Positions 8,501-15,598 of a stretch of DNA of 64,000 nucleotides are shown here, piece after piece. Made by a program: the position numbers and the translations under genes. The notes beneath the pieces were generated by a model, which saw nothing but the letters and a program-made list of their open reading frames with translations, did not search any database and was not told the DNA's origin. Every line of letters begins with the position of its first letter. Position 1 is the first letter of the stretch. The stretch lies in contig NZ_LQIN01000049.1 of NCBI RefSeq assembly GCF_001500065.1, forward strand, positions 1-64,000, written 5' to 3'. This DNA is from Mycobacterium sp. IS-3022 (GTDB lineage: Bacteria; Actinomycetota; Actinomycetes; Mycobacteriales; Mycobacteriaceae).

Positions 8501-10036
8501 GGCCGTCAGCGTGCCCGTGTCCCGGTCGTACACCAGGCGGGGCCGCAGCTCGGCGAACTCCGTCGACGGGTACTTGCCCGAGAGCAGATCCAGCGTCGCC
8601 TCGAACGCGCTGCGCGGCAACGTCGCGAACGGGGCGCTGCGCCGCACCGCGTCGAACCAGCGGTCCGCGTCGAGGGGTTCCAGCGCGCACGCCGCGACGG
8701 TGTGCTGCGCCAGCACGTCGAGCGGATTGGCCGGCACCCGCATGGTCTCGATCTCGCCGGACAGCATGCGTTTGACGGTCACCGCGCAGCCGATCAGGTC
8801 GGTGCGGTGCTTGGGGAACAGCACGCCCTGCGAGATCTCGCCGACCTGGTGACCGGCGCGGCCGATGCGTTGCAGGCCGCTGGCCCCCGACGGCGGCGCC
8901 TCGACCTGGATGACGAGATCGACGGCCCCCATGTCGATGCCCAGTTCCAGGCTCGAGGTTGCGACGACGGCCTTGAGCCTGCCGCTCTTGAGGTCGTCCT
9001 CGACGATCGCCCGCTGCTCCTTGCTGACAGAACCGTGGTGCGCGCGCGCCAACAGCGTCGGCGCACCCAAGGACGCGCCGCTGGCCATCAGCTGGGCCGG
9101 CGCCCCGCCTCCGACTTGCGGGTTGGGCCCAGCCTCCAGGACGGCCCCGGTGCGCTCGGCGTGGATCTCGTTGAGCCGCGACGTCAGTCGTTCCGCGAGC
9201 CGTCGCGAGTTGGCGAACACGATCGACGAGTTGTGCGACTCGATCAGATCGACGATGCGCTCCTCGACGTCGGGCCAGATGGTGTTGTTCTCGAGGTTCG
9301 CCATGTCGGGCACCGGCACCTGCACCGACAGGTCGAACGTCTTGGCCGCCGGCGGCGCGACGATCGTCGTGTGGGCCTGCCCCGACAGGAACCGTGCCAC
9401 CTCCTCGGGCGGGCGCACGGTCGCCGACAGCCCGATGCGCTGCGCGGGCCGGTCGAGCAGCTGGTCGAGCCGTTCCAGCGACAGCGCTAGATGCGCGCCG
9501 CGTTTGGTGGCCGCGACGGCGTGCACCTCGTCGACGATGACCGTCTGCACCTCGGTCAGGGTGTCGCGAGCCGCCGACGTCAACATCAGAAACAATGACT
9601 CCGGCGTGGTGATCAGGATGTCGGGCGGCCTGGCGATCAGTTCGCGGCGCTGAGCGGGTGAGGTGTCGCCCGAGCGCACGCCGACGCTGATCTGCGGCGC
9701 CGGGACACCGCGCCGTTCGGCTACACGCCCGATGCCGGTCAGCGGTGTGCGCAGGTTGCGCTCGACGTCGACGGCCAGCGCCTTGAGCGGCGAGACGTAG
9801 AGCACCTTGGTGCCTGCTCCGGCGGGTCGCGCTTCGGCGGCCAACTGGTCGAGCGCCCACAGGAACGCCGCCAGCGTCTTGCCCGACCCCGTCGGGGCGA
9901 TGACCAGCGTGTTGTCGCCGTCGGCGATCGCCGACCAGGCTTGCGCCTGCGCGGGCGTCGGCTCGGCGAACGTGCCGGTGAACCACTCCCCGGTCAGGTC
10001 GCTGAACCGGGTCAGGGCGGATGTGCTCATCGACAT
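5504..10036 (-). CDS. lhr: Large helicase-related protein Lhr (ATP-dependent DNA helicase)
   Basis: A 1510-residue superfamily-2 helicase, matching the full length of mycobacterial Lhr. Walker A (APTGSGKT) ends at about residue 54, the DEVH box follows near 165, motif III SAT comes after it and motif VI (QRIGRAGH) is near 390; the long remainder is the Lhr-specific winged-helix and C-terminal region. M. smegmatis Lhr is a 3'-to-5' DNA translocase that unwinds RNA:DNA hybrids and is damage-inducible. ATG at 10036 (MSMST) follows a GGGGTG stretch; the frame stays open to 10102 but the extra residues look non-coding. Probably in an operon with nei. Confidence 0.93.
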   Translation of the reverse strand: MSMSTSALTRFSDLTGEWFTGTFAEPTPAQAQAWSAIADGDNTLVIAPTGSGKTLAAFLWALDQLAAEARPAGAGTKVLYVSPLKALAVDVERNLRTPLTGIGRVAERRGVPAPQISVGVRSGDTSPAQRRELIARPPDILITTPESLFLMLTSAARDTLTEVQTVIVDEVHAVAATKRGAHLALSLERLDQLLDRPAQRIGLSATVRPPEEVARFLSGQAHTTIVAPPAAKTFDLSVQVPVPDMANLENNTIWPDVEERIVDLIESHNSSIVFANSRRLAERLTSRLNEIHAERTGAVLEAGPNPQVGGGAPAQLMASGASLGAPTLLARAHHGSVSKEQRAIVEDDLKSGRLKAVVATSSLELGIDMGAVDLVIQVEAPPSGASGLQRIGRAGHQVGEISQGVLFPKHRTDLIGCAVTVKRMLSGEIETMRVPANPLDVLAQHTVAACALEPLDADRWFDAVRRSAPFATLPRSAFEATLDLLSGKYPSTEFAELRPRLVYDRDTGTLTARPGAQRLAVTSGGAIPDRGLFTVYLATDSEKPSRVGELDEEMVYESRPGDVISLGATSWRITEITHDRVLVIPAPGQPARLPFWRGDGVGRPAELGAAVGAYTGELASLGKEAFDERCRAMGFDAFASNNLWQLIDDQRRATGVVPSDTTFVVERFRDELGDWRVILHSPYGLRVHGPLALAVSRRLRERYGIEEKPTASDDGIIVRLPDTEDAAPGADLFVFDADEVEPIVTAEVGGSALFASRFRECAARALLLPRRHPGKRSPLWHQRQRAAQLLDVARKYPDFPIVLEAVRECLQDVYDVPALTELMHRVAQRRLRIVEVETATPSPFAASLLFGYVGAFMYEGDSPLAERRAAALSLDSVLLAELLGRVELRELLDPQVITSTTRQLQHLSDDRRARDAEGVADLLRLLGPLTEAEIVERCTTSEVGGWLDGLRAAKRALPVSFADQTWWVAIEDIGLLRDGVGVAVPVGVPTAFTESVDDPLGELLGRYARTRGPFSTHDAAARFGLGLRVAADVLGRMAIDGKLIRGEFAGADTDSEQWCDADVLKILRRRSLAALRAQIEPVSTAAYGRFLPAWQLVGSAHNAGVDGLAAVIEQLAGVPIPASAAESLVFGQRVRDYQPAMLDELLASGEVTWSGAGQIGGGDGWIAFHPAETAPLTLAAPTEIEFTDTHRAILDTLGGGGAYFFRQLAEHPAEEDKRALWDLVWAGWVTGDTFAPVRAMLMGTRGATSRRSAPAHRQRQRAPRLSRYSVAHAQTRNSDATVAGRWSALPAAEPASTVRAHFQAELLLGRHGVLTKGAVGAEGVPGGFAMLYKVLTAFEDAGRCQRGYFVESLGGAQFAVASTVDRLRTYLDEVDRDHREYHAVVLAAADPANPYGAALPWPSKRSDDDITHRPGRKAGALVALVDGELAWFLERGGRSLLSFTDDTDAHSAAAGALADLVGSGRVGSLLVEKVNGVPVLETGARGERAGVQDALLGAGFARTPRGLRLR

Positions 10037-10124
10037 CAATGGTGCACCCCGGCACCGACAACTCTTCGGCGATTTCGGTGCCCGCGGTTGCGCCGAGCGC
10101 AACTAACTACACCGAAATCACTGG

Positions 10125-10778
10125 TCAGCGATGGTCCGGCGACACCGCGTCGCACAGTGCAGACGGGATGCCCGGGACGCGGCCGATCGCGTCGAGCAGG
10201 CCGTGTGCGCACGCGTCGGCGACCTGGCCGGCATCGATCGACGGGTCGATCAGCCGCTGCCTGCACATCTCCAAGGTGAACGCCAGCCAGCCGTAGACGG
10301 TGATTCGCAGGTCACGCTCCACTTTGGAGTCCAGCTCGTGGCCGACCGCGGCGTGGATCCGCGTCAGGATCCGGTCGGCCTGGCGGTCGGTGTCGATGTC
10401 CTCGATGCCGCGTAGCACCGGGTCCGAGCGGCCCATGCCCACGTACGCCGCCCACGCGCCGTGCGGGTACTCCTCGTCGTAACGCAGATAGGCCAGCACG
10501 CCCTCGCGCAACTGGTCGAACAGGCTATGACCCGGCCGCGGCGGTGTGTTGGTGGCTTCGAACAGTCGCTCACCCTCGGCGCGCACCACCGCGGCGAAGA
10601 ACGCGCGCTTGTCGGGAAAGTAGTGATACATCAGCGCGCGCGACACCCCTGCGCGTTCGGCGATCTCGTCGATGCGGACCTCGTCATAGGGCCGCTGCCC
10701 GAACACCTCGGCGCCGAGCATCAACAGCTCGTTGCGTCGGTCGGCGGGCGAGAGTCGTCGGCGGGGCTCGGCCATCAC
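10125..10778 (-). CDS. TetR family transcriptional regulator (Rv3295-like)
   Basis: A 217-residue regulator with a TetR helix-turn-helix at about residues 12-58 (RIDEIAERAGVSRALMYHYFPDK) and a helical ligand-binding domain. It sits immediately upstream of lhr in the same orientation, as Rv3295 does in M. tuberculosis. A second ATG three bases downstream (10775) is equally possible. Its target and ligand are unknown; promoter DNA at 10779-10800 contains TTGACATGTGTTCA, an imperfect inverted repeat that could be its own operator. Confidence 0.85.
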   Translation of the reverse strand: MMAEPRRRLSPADRRNELLMLGAEVFGQRPYDEVRIDEIAERAGVSRALMYHYFPDKRAFFAAVVRAEGERLFEATNTPPRPGHSLFDQLREGVLAYLRYDEEYPHGAWAAYVGMGRSDPVLRGIEDIDTDRQADRILTRIHAAVGHELDSKVERDLRITVYGWLAFTLEMCRQRLIDPSIDAGQVADACAHGLLDAIGRVPGIPSALCDAVSPDHR

Positions 10779-10850
10779 CTCATCCTAGTGAACACATGTC
10801 AAACAACGGGCGCCCTCAAGCCGTCGCCATCGACCCGAGTAATCGGATCG

Positions 10851-10869
10851 CCTCCGGGTAATCCGGAGG
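10851..10869. promoter_or_regulatory. Perfect inverted repeat in the leader of the GSP39-like SDR gene
   Basis: CCTCCGG-GTAAT-CCGGAGG, with 7-base perfect arms and a 5-base loop, 36 bases upstream of the ATG at 10905. It could be an operator or an RNA hairpin in the 5' leader. No U-tract follows, so a terminator is unlikely. Confidence 0.45.
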
Positions 10870-10904
10870 CAACCTTCAGACGTCCACGACCATGAGAGGT
10901 CCTG

Positions 10905-11744
10905 ATGAGCTTCCCAGAACAACAGCAGTCCCCGCCCGGCGTGCAGGGCCAGATGACTCCGGCGCCCGACTGCGGGGAGACGAGCTACCGAGGGTCCGGA
11001 CGGCTGACCGGCAAGCGAGCGGTAATCACCGGCGGCGACAGCGGGATCGGCCGCGCGGTCGCGATCGCATACGCCCGCGAGGGCGCCGACGTGCTGATCG
11101 CCTACCTCAACGAGGACGAGGACGCCAAAGAGGTGCAGACATATGTGCAGGACGCCGGGCGCAAGTGTGTGCTCGTAGCGGGTGACCTCTCCGACCCCGC
11201 GCACTGCCGCGCCGTTGTGGATCGCGCCGTCGAGGAGTTCGGCGGCATCGATGTGCTCGTCAACAATGCCGCCTACCAGATGACCCACGACACGCTCGAG
11301 GAGATCAGCGACGAGGAGTGGGATTACACGTTCCGGCTCAACGTCGGCGCGTATTTCTACCTCGTGAAGGCGGCGTTGCCACACATGGGGACCGGAGCGT
11401 CGGTGATCGCCAGTTCGTCGGTGAACTCCGACATGCCCAACCCGAAGCTGGCGCCGTACGCGGCCACCAAGGCGGCGATCGCGAACTTCTCGGCCAGCCT
11501 CGCCGAAATGTTGGGGGAGAAGGGCATCCGAGCCAACAGCGTTGCGCCGGGCCCGATCTGGACGCCGTTGATCCCGTCGACCATGCCGCCTGAGAAAGTC
11601 AAGAACTTCGGCGAGAACACCCCGCTCGGCCGTGCCGGTCAACCGGTCGAGTTGGCTCCGGTCTACGTGATGCTGGCCTCCGACGAAGCGAGCTACGTGA
11701 CCGGCGCACGGATCGCGGTGACCGGTGGCAGGCCGATTCTCTGA
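10905..11744 (+). CDS. SDR family oxidoreductase of the general stress protein 39 type
   Basis: A 279-residue short-chain dehydrogenase with the N-terminal extension typical of the GSP39/YhdF group (GxSYRGSGRLTGKRAVITGG). TGGDSGIGRAVA binds the cofactor, NNAAY is conserved, and the catalytic serine and YAATK lie at about residues 170-190. It ends with the family sequence YVTGARIAVTGGRP. Bacillus GSP39 is induced by general stress, and the function is presumed to be reduction of reactive carbonyls. A perfect hairpin lies in the leader. It is convergent with the nuclease-like gene. Confidence 0.86.
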   Translation: MSFPEQQQSPPGVQGQMTPAPDCGETSYRGSGRLTGKRAVITGGDSGIGRAVAIAYAREGADVLIAYLNEDEDAKEVQTYVQDAGRKCVLVAGDLSDPAHCRAVVDRAVEEFGGIDVLVNNAAYQMTHDTLEEISDEEWDYTFRLNVGAYFYLVKAALPHMGTGASVIASSSVNSDMPNPKLAPYAATKAAIANFSASLAEMLGEKGIRANSVAPGPIWTPLIPSTMPPEKVKNFGENTPLGRAGQPVELAPVYVMLASDEASYVTGARIAVTGGRPIL

Positions 11745-11760
11745 GCCGGTCGCGACGCGC

Positions 11761-12354
11761 TCAGCCGACCTTCGGCGGCACCGAGGGCTCGAGCAGCCGC
11801 CGAATCGTCGACCGCAACCGGGTGAGCTCGGCGCCACCGACCAGCTCACATCCGTGCAGCTCCGCGAGTTTGCGTGCGGCGGCGGTGAATTCATGGTTCG
11901 TGACGACCATCGTCATGGTGCAGTCCTGCATCGGCGCACCCGCCACCACTTCCTGCACGGCGCTCGCCCCGACCGGGCGGGATTGGCGCTTGCATTGAAC
12001 GGCAATGCGATTCGGCCGCTTGCCGACGATGATGTCGACGCCCCAGTCGCCGGTGATCGCGGTCATCATCACCGGCACCCCGCAGGACCGGGCCACCCGT
12101 GCGACGTAGTCCTCGAACTCGGCGCCCGACATCGCCGCGGTGACGTCTTCCCGCGGCCCAGGTGTCATTGCACCGGAAAGGGCCCCGGCGAGAAAGCGCG
12201 GAGCGGCGACGAGCAGCAGCGGCGCGAGAAGGCCCAGCGCCGTACTCCACTGTGGGGTGGCGCCCAGCAGCCACGCTCCGAGGCCCGCCGTCGTCGCCGC
12301 CGCCAGGTAGACCTTCAGCGTCACGCGATGGATGGTAGGGCGGTTCCCCGACAT
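11761..12354 (-). CDS. Membrane-anchored Mrr-like restriction endonuclease domain protein
   Basis: A 197-residue protein. Two N-terminal hydrophobic segments (about residues 14-32 and 38-55) form a hairpin anchor, followed by a PD-(D/E)xK nuclease core of the Mrr type: GDWGVDIIV then IAVQCKR, giving the D...QxK catalytic pattern at about residues 125-145. No methyltransferase or specificity subunit lies nearby, so it is not a classical restriction system; it may cut modified or foreign DNA near the membrane. ATG at 12354 is chosen, but GTG at 12324 fits the start of the first hydrophobic segment as well. Confidence 0.7.
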   Translation of the reverse strand: MSGNRPTIHRVTLKVYLAAATTAGLGAWLLGATPQWSTALGLLAPLLLVAAPRFLAGALSGAMTPGPREDVTAAMSGAEFEDYVARVARSCGVPVMMTAITGDWGVDIIVGKRPNRIAVQCKRQSRPVGASAVQEVVAGAPMQDCTMTMVVTNHEFTAAARKLAELHGCELVGGAELTRLRSTIRRLLEPSVPPKVG

Positions 12355-12444
12355 CGCGCGGACGACGCGACGCGCGTCGAAGCGAGGCTTGTCCGGAAAA
12401 CGAAAGTTCGACCTGCTGCGACACACCGGCCCGTTAAGCCGCGT

Positions 12445-12450
12445 TAACCT
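12445..12450 (+). promoter_or_regulatory. Candidate -10 element for a leaderless PAS-ANTAR transcript
   Basis: TAACCT, a TANNNT-type -10, ends seven bases before the ATG at 12457, so the predicted transcription start coincides with the start codon. Two GTTAA repeats (12433 and 12443) flank a CCGC. Leaderless mRNAs are common in mycobacteria. No clear -35 is visible. Confidence 0.35.
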
Positions 12451-12456
12451 TCGATC

Positions 12457-13137
12457 ATGACCGACGAGCTGGTTGAATCCGGCGGCCAGACACCTGTCGA
12501 GCAAGCTCTTGCCGGCGGCGATCCGCATCGCGTCGGTTGGTTCCGGTTCTACTTCGCCGACGAACGCTGGGAGTGGTCGCCGCAAGTCGAGCGGATGCAC
12601 GGCTACGAGCCGGGCACGGTCCAACCGACGACCGAGCTCGTGCTGTCCCACAAGCATCCCGAGGACTATCGCCAGGTGGCCGCGACTCTGGACGAGATCC
12701 GCCGCACATCGGGCGCGTTCTCCACCCGGCACCGGATCATCGACACCCAGGGCGAGGTGCACCACGTCGTGGTGGTCGGCGACCAGCTTTTCGACGAGAG
12801 CGACCGGGTGGTCGGCACGCACGGGTTCTATGTCGACGTCACCCCATCGACGCTCGAGCGTCAGAACAAGATCCTCAGCGCGGCGGTCACCGAGATCGCC
12901 GAGGCCCGCGGGCCGATCGAGCAGACCAAGGGCATGCTGATGTTGATCTACCGGATCTCCGCCGACTCGGCGTTCGAACTGCTCAGGTGGCGATCGCAGG
13001 AGACCAACACCAAGCTGCGGCTGCTGGCCGAGCAAATCGCCGAGGACTTCCTCGGGCTGACCTACGAGGAGGAGTTGCCGCCGCGCTCCGTTTACGACAG
13101 GTTGCTGCTGACCGCACACAACCGCGTTCGATCCTGA
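12457..13137 (+). CDS. PAS and ANTAR domain protein (putative sensor/antiterminator)
   Basis: A 226-residue protein. Residues about 25-118 form a PAS domain (WEWSPQVERMHGYEPG..., HKHPEDY, HRIIDTQGEVHHVVVVGDQLFD), and residues about 135-195 an ANTAR RNA-binding domain (IEQTKGMLMLIYRISADSAFELLRWRSQ). ANTAR proteins bind dual-hexaloop RNA structures and prevent termination, so this soluble protein may couple a PAS-sensed signal to transcription elongation. It is divergent from the nuclease-like gene and lies upstream of the SigF-type genes. No histidine kinase is adjacent, so the input must reach the PAS domain directly. Confidence 0.88.
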   Translation: MTDELVESGGQTPVEQALAGGDPHRVGWFRFYFADERWEWSPQVERMHGYEPGTVQPTTELVLSHKHPEDYRQVAATLDEIRRTSGAFSTRHRIIDTQGEVHHVVVVGDQLFDESDRVVGTHGFYVDVTPSTLERQNKILSAAVTEIAEARGPIEQTKGMLMLIYRISADSAFELLRWRSQETNTKLRLLAEQIAEDFLGLTYEEELPPRSVYDRLLLTAHNRVRS

Positions 13138-13138
13138 G

Positions 13139-13164
13139 GTTTACCGACCGATCCGGCCGGGAAT
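13139..13164 (+). promoter_or_regulatory. Putative SigF promoter (membrane protein-flavodoxin operon)
   Basis: GTTT (13139-13142), 16 bases, GGGAAT (13159-13164) matches the mycobacterial SigF pattern GTTT-N15/17-GGGWA. The expected start near 13171 lies upstream of the GTG at 13232 but downstream of the longest possible start (13163), supporting the shorter protein. Confidence 0.65.
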
Positions 13165-13231
13165 GCTGCGCCACATCACAGCCACATCACATCAACGCTG
13201 GCCCAGCAGCAAATCCGGGGAGAGTTCAGTC

Positions 13232-13624
13232 GTGTATCACGGTCCTACTGAGTTGAGGCGTGTCGAAAGTGAGTTGAGGCGTGTCGAAACCGGAACGCGC
13301 GACGCGGTGCGGTTCGCGATCGGCGTTCTGGTCGCCGGGGCGGTGCTGCTTGTCGCCGCCGCGGTATGGATCAGCACGTGCCATGGTGCGACCGCCGACA
13401 GTGTGGCCTGCGGGGCGCCGCAGCGGACGGTGCTGGCGCTTGCGGCTCCCGCCATCCTGCTGGCGGGCGGGCTGCGCGCATTCTTCCGCAGCCATCAGGC
13501 TTGGCGGCGGGGCGAAGTGTCGTGGGCCTGGCACGCCGCGGGTTGGTTCCTGCTGACGTCGATGCTGCTGGTCCTGGCGACGAGCACGCCCGCGTTCGCC
13601 GGAACCGCGGTGTTCGGCGGATGA
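13232..13624 (+). CDS. Small membrane protein with duplicated N-terminal heptad
   Basis: A 130-residue unrecognised protein. The first 25 residues include an exact in-frame duplication of a 7-residue unit (ELRRVES, ELRRVET), predicted amphipathic helix. Two transmembrane segments follow (about 33-53 and 71-90) with a cysteine pair between them, then a hydrophobic segment near the C-terminus. GTG at 13232 is preceded by GGGGAGAG and lies behind a SigF-type promoter. It overlaps the flavodoxin-like gene by ATGA, so the two are translationally coupled. A role in stress-related membrane redox would be a guess from context. Confidence 0.6.
   Translation: MYHGPTELRRVESELRRVETGTRDAVRFAIGVLVAGAVLLVAAAVWISTCHGATADSVACGAPQRTVLALAAPAILLAGGLRAFFRSHQAWRRGEVSWAWHAAGWFLLTSMLLVLATSTPAFAGTAVFGG
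13249..13290 (+). repeat. 21-base direct duplication inside a coding region
   Basis: Two adjacent 21-base units (13249-13269 and 13270-13290) differ only at the last base. They encode the duplicated ELRRVE heptad of the membrane protein and keep the frame. Confidence 0.85.
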
Positions 13625-14253
13625 GCGCCCCGACGAAGGCCGACCGACCGCTCACCGCCGTCGCGCTGGTGTGCAGCCTCAAGCCGAGCCCGGCCGAGTC
13701 GAGCAGCGCGCTGATGGCCGAACACATCTGCGACAACCTGCGCCGCGCCGGCGTGGAGACGGAGTCGGTGCGGTGCGTCGACCACGCGATCGCGCCGGGC
13801 GTCGAGGCCGACATGGGCGACGGCGACGAGTGGCCGCAGATCCGCGACAAACTGCTACGCGCCGACATCCTGGTGTTGTCGACGCCGATCTGGCTGGGCC
13901 ATCCCAGCAGCATCGCCCAGCGGGTGCTCGAGCGCCTCGACGCCGAACTGTCGAACACCGACGATGCCGGCCGGCCCGTCATTGTGGGCAAGGTCGCCGT
14001 CGTCGGTGTCGTCGGCAACGAGGACGGCGCCCACAAAGTGATCGCCGACTGCTTCCAAGGGCTCAACGACATCGGCTACAGCATCCCGGCCCAGGGCGGC
14101 ACCTACTGGACGGGTGAGGCGATGCAGAGCAAGGATTACAAGGAACTCGACGAGGTGCCCGAACCGGTCGCGTCGACGACCGCCGCGCTGGCCCGCAACG
14201 CCGCTCACCTCGCGAGAGCCCTACAGGCCGGTCATTACCCGCCCTACCAGTGA
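13621..14253 (+). CDS. Flavodoxin-like / NADPH-dependent FMN reductase family protein
   Basis: A 210-residue flavodoxin-fold protein. The first strand and phosphate-binding loop are ALVCSLKPSPAESSS (about residues 14-28); STPIWLGHPSSIAQRVLERLD (about 87-107) is the second FMN-contact loop and dimer helix, and GNEDGAHK the third. Members reduce quinones, azo dyes or iron with NAD(P)H. The ATG at 13621 overlaps the preceding stop (ATGA), and both genes probably share the SigF promoter at 13139. The reaction partner is unknown. Confidence 0.8.
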   Translation: MSAPTKADRPLTAVALVCSLKPSPAESSSALMAEHICDNLRRAGVETESVRCVDHAIAPGVEADMGDGDEWPQIRDKLLRADILVLSTPIWLGHPSSIAQRVLERLDAELSNTDDAGRPVIVGKVAVVGVVGNEDGAHKVIADCFQGLNDIGYSIPAQGGTYWTGEAMQSKDYKELDEVPEPVASTTAALARNAAHLARALQAGHYPPYQ

Positions 14254-14270
14254 TGTTCCGTACTCCGCCG

Positions 14271-14296
14271 GTTTCTGTCTCAGCGCAGTCGGGTAG
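14271..14296 (+). promoter_or_regulatory. Putative SigF promoter of usfY
   Basis: GTTT (14271-14274), 16 bases, GGGTAG (14291-14296), an excellent match to the SigF pattern. It lies about 58 bases upstream of the usfY start. UsfY is a known member of the sigF locus in M. tuberculosis. Confidence 0.75.
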
Positions 14297-14353
14297 TTCT
14301 ACCGTTGTCAGTAGCCCACCACCGGGCGGAGGTATGCCGAGAGAGGAGTACCG

Positions 14354-14662
14354 ATGAAAAGCCCGAAGGACCCCGTCGACCACGCGAGGACCACGCGTCC
14401 ACACGCCGGGGAGTCGATGAAGGACACCAAGAACATGCCGGGGCTCGTACTCATCGGCGTGGCGCTGGTGCTGTTCGTCTCGGCGCTGGCCGCGCACGGC
14501 GCCGGCCATCACAGCGTGGGCATCGGCCTGGGCAGCGGGTCGGCTGCGCTGTTCATCATCGGCGGCGGTTGGCTGCTCGTCGAGCATCTGCGCGTGCGCA
14601 AGATCGAGGAGCGTTGGTACAGCGAGCATCCCGACGCCGAACGACAACGACCCAGCAGCTGA
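14354..14662 (+). CDS. usfY: UsfY family membrane protein
   Basis: A 102-residue protein. The N-terminal DPVDHARTTRPHAGESMKD motif and the LLVEHLRVRKIE sequence after the second membrane segment are diagnostic of UsfY, encoded just upstream of rsbW-sigF in M. tuberculosis. Two transmembrane helices lie at about residues 29-48 and 55-76. AGAGGAG precedes the ATG. Here it stands about 18 kb from sigF, separated by the glycan cluster, but keeps a SigF-type promoter. Its biochemical role is unknown; expression under SigF is the only established clue. Confidence 0.88.
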   Translation: MKSPKDPVDHARTTRPHAGESMKDTKNMPGLVLIGVALVLFVSALAAHGAGHHSVGIGLGSGSAALFIIGGGWLLVEHLRVRKIEERWYSEHPDAERQRPSS

Positions 14663-14692
14663 CCCGGCAGCCTCGTGTCGGCAGTGGTCTCG

Positions 14693-14728
14693 ATTCTGTG
14701 GTGCCGACGTATTCTGTGGTGCCGACGT
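14693..14728 (+). repeat. 18-base tandem repeat in an intergenic region
   Basis: ATTCTGTGGTGCCGACGT occurs twice head to tail (14693-14710 and 14711-14728). It lies in the 281-base gap between usfY and the convergent csbD gene (14663-14943), where I see no gene or tRNA. Confidence 0.85.
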
Positions 14729-14943
14729 CTGGAGCACTCGACGTGTGCGTAGCAGACAGTCCGAACCCGCTGTCACTCAGCTGAGTTCGGACACTCGGTA
14801 CCTTCGGACAACCCAGCGGCCACTGCCGCACTACTTGCGAACGCTGGCGGCACGCCTCAAGGGCCGTGGTTCAAGTCTGAACGACTCAAAACCAGGCCCC
14901 TTCAGCGCGCCGCCACGTTCAGCGTGAATGCTGGGCTGTTCTC

Positions 14944-15180
14944 TTACTGTTCGGATTCCTGACGTTTCTCGGCGGCGTTGGCGCCCGCTCGCGCGGATTC
15001 CGCCTCGGCCTCTTTCCTTGCGGCGTCCTGCTGGGCGTCGGCCTTGTCTTGCTGAGCCTTGCCTTCGCGGACCATGTCGTCACGACCGGTTACGGTGCCG
15101 ACCGTCTCTTTCGTTTTGCCCTTGACGTCCTCGACGACGCCCTTGATGCCTTCTTCAGGGCCACTGTTCTTCTCGGTCAT
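14944..15180 (-). CDS. CsbD family stress protein
   Basis: A 78-residue, highly charged, helical protein. GIKGVVEDVKGKTKETVGTVTGRDDM is the CsbD signature, followed by an Ala/Glu/Lys/Gln-rich tail typical of hydrophilins. CsbD proteins are induced by general stress in Bacillus; their molecular function is not established. ATG at 15180 is preferred over an upstream start at 15213 because it begins at the conserved region. A SigF-type promoter lies 60-85 bases upstream, and a small GGGGAA/TTCCCC hairpin (15214-15226) lies in the leader. Confidence 0.9.
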   Translation of the reverse strand: MTEKNSGPEEGIKGVVEDVKGKTKETVGTVTGRDDMVREGKAQQDKADAQQDAARKEAEAESARAGANAAEKRQESEQ

Positions 15181-15239
15181 GCTCACCTTCCGCAGTGCAG
15201 TGGATTGGTCCACGGGGAACTTCCCCGATCACCGAGAGA

Positions 15240-15265
15240 CTTCCCGACGGTCTGGGCGGCTAAAC
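15240..15265 (-). promoter_or_regulatory. Putative SigF promoter of the csbD gene
   Basis: Reading the minus strand: GTTT (15265-15262), 16 bases, GGGAAG (15245-15240). The spacing is ideal and the site is directly upstream of the csbD gene; it overlaps the end of the neighbouring PRC-barrel gene. Confidence 0.62.
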
Positions 15266-15598
15266 GTGGCGCAGGGCGGCCGAATAGCGGCGGTAGCGGG
15301 GTCTGAGCCGAACCGTGTCGGGACCCACCCGCGCGATGTCCTCCCACGCTGCGAGAAAAGTGCCGCGATGTCGCCATCGGGCGAGCCTGGCCAGCAACGC
15401 CGGAGCGGTGGCGCCGGATCGCTCGAAGCCGAGGTACGACGACCGGGTCTTGGGGCTGACGACAAGCCCCAGGACCCGCGGGGCGGGCGGGTCCTCGGCG
15501 GGATCGCCGGCCGTCACCAGGCGGACGTCGATCACGGTGCCGACCGCATGCGAGCCGGCGTCGACGACGCGCAGGCCCAATAGGTTACTCAGCTGCAT
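15260..15598 (-). CDS. PRC-barrel domain protein
   Basis: A 112-residue protein beginning with the PRC-barrel pattern (QLSNLLGLRVVDAGSHAVGTVIDVRLV), which forms a small beta-barrel, with an Arg-rich C-terminal half. It starts inside the end of the preceding PRC-barrel gene (14-base overlap) and is the last gene of the Nramp-like operon. PRC-barrels mediate protein or RNA contacts; beside a transporter they may form a cytoplasmic regulatory domain, but this is inference. Confidence 0.7.
   Translation of the reverse strand: MQLSNLLGLRVVDAGSHAVGTVIDVRLVTAGDPAEDPPAPRVLGLVVSPKTRSSYLGFERSGATAPALLARLARWRHRGTFLAAWEDIARVGPDTVRLRPRYRRYSAALRHV

Noticed and set aside
10836..10861. A GGGTAA at 10856 before the GSP39-like gene as SigF promoter
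   Set aside because: No GTTT lies 15-17 bases upstream; the motif falls within the CCTCCGG palindrome, so the match is likely accidental.
14855..14920. A GGTTCAAGTC stretch resembling a tRNA T-arm
   Set aside because: The flanking bases do not pair as a T-stem, and no acceptor, D or anticodon arm can be built, so it is not a tRNA.
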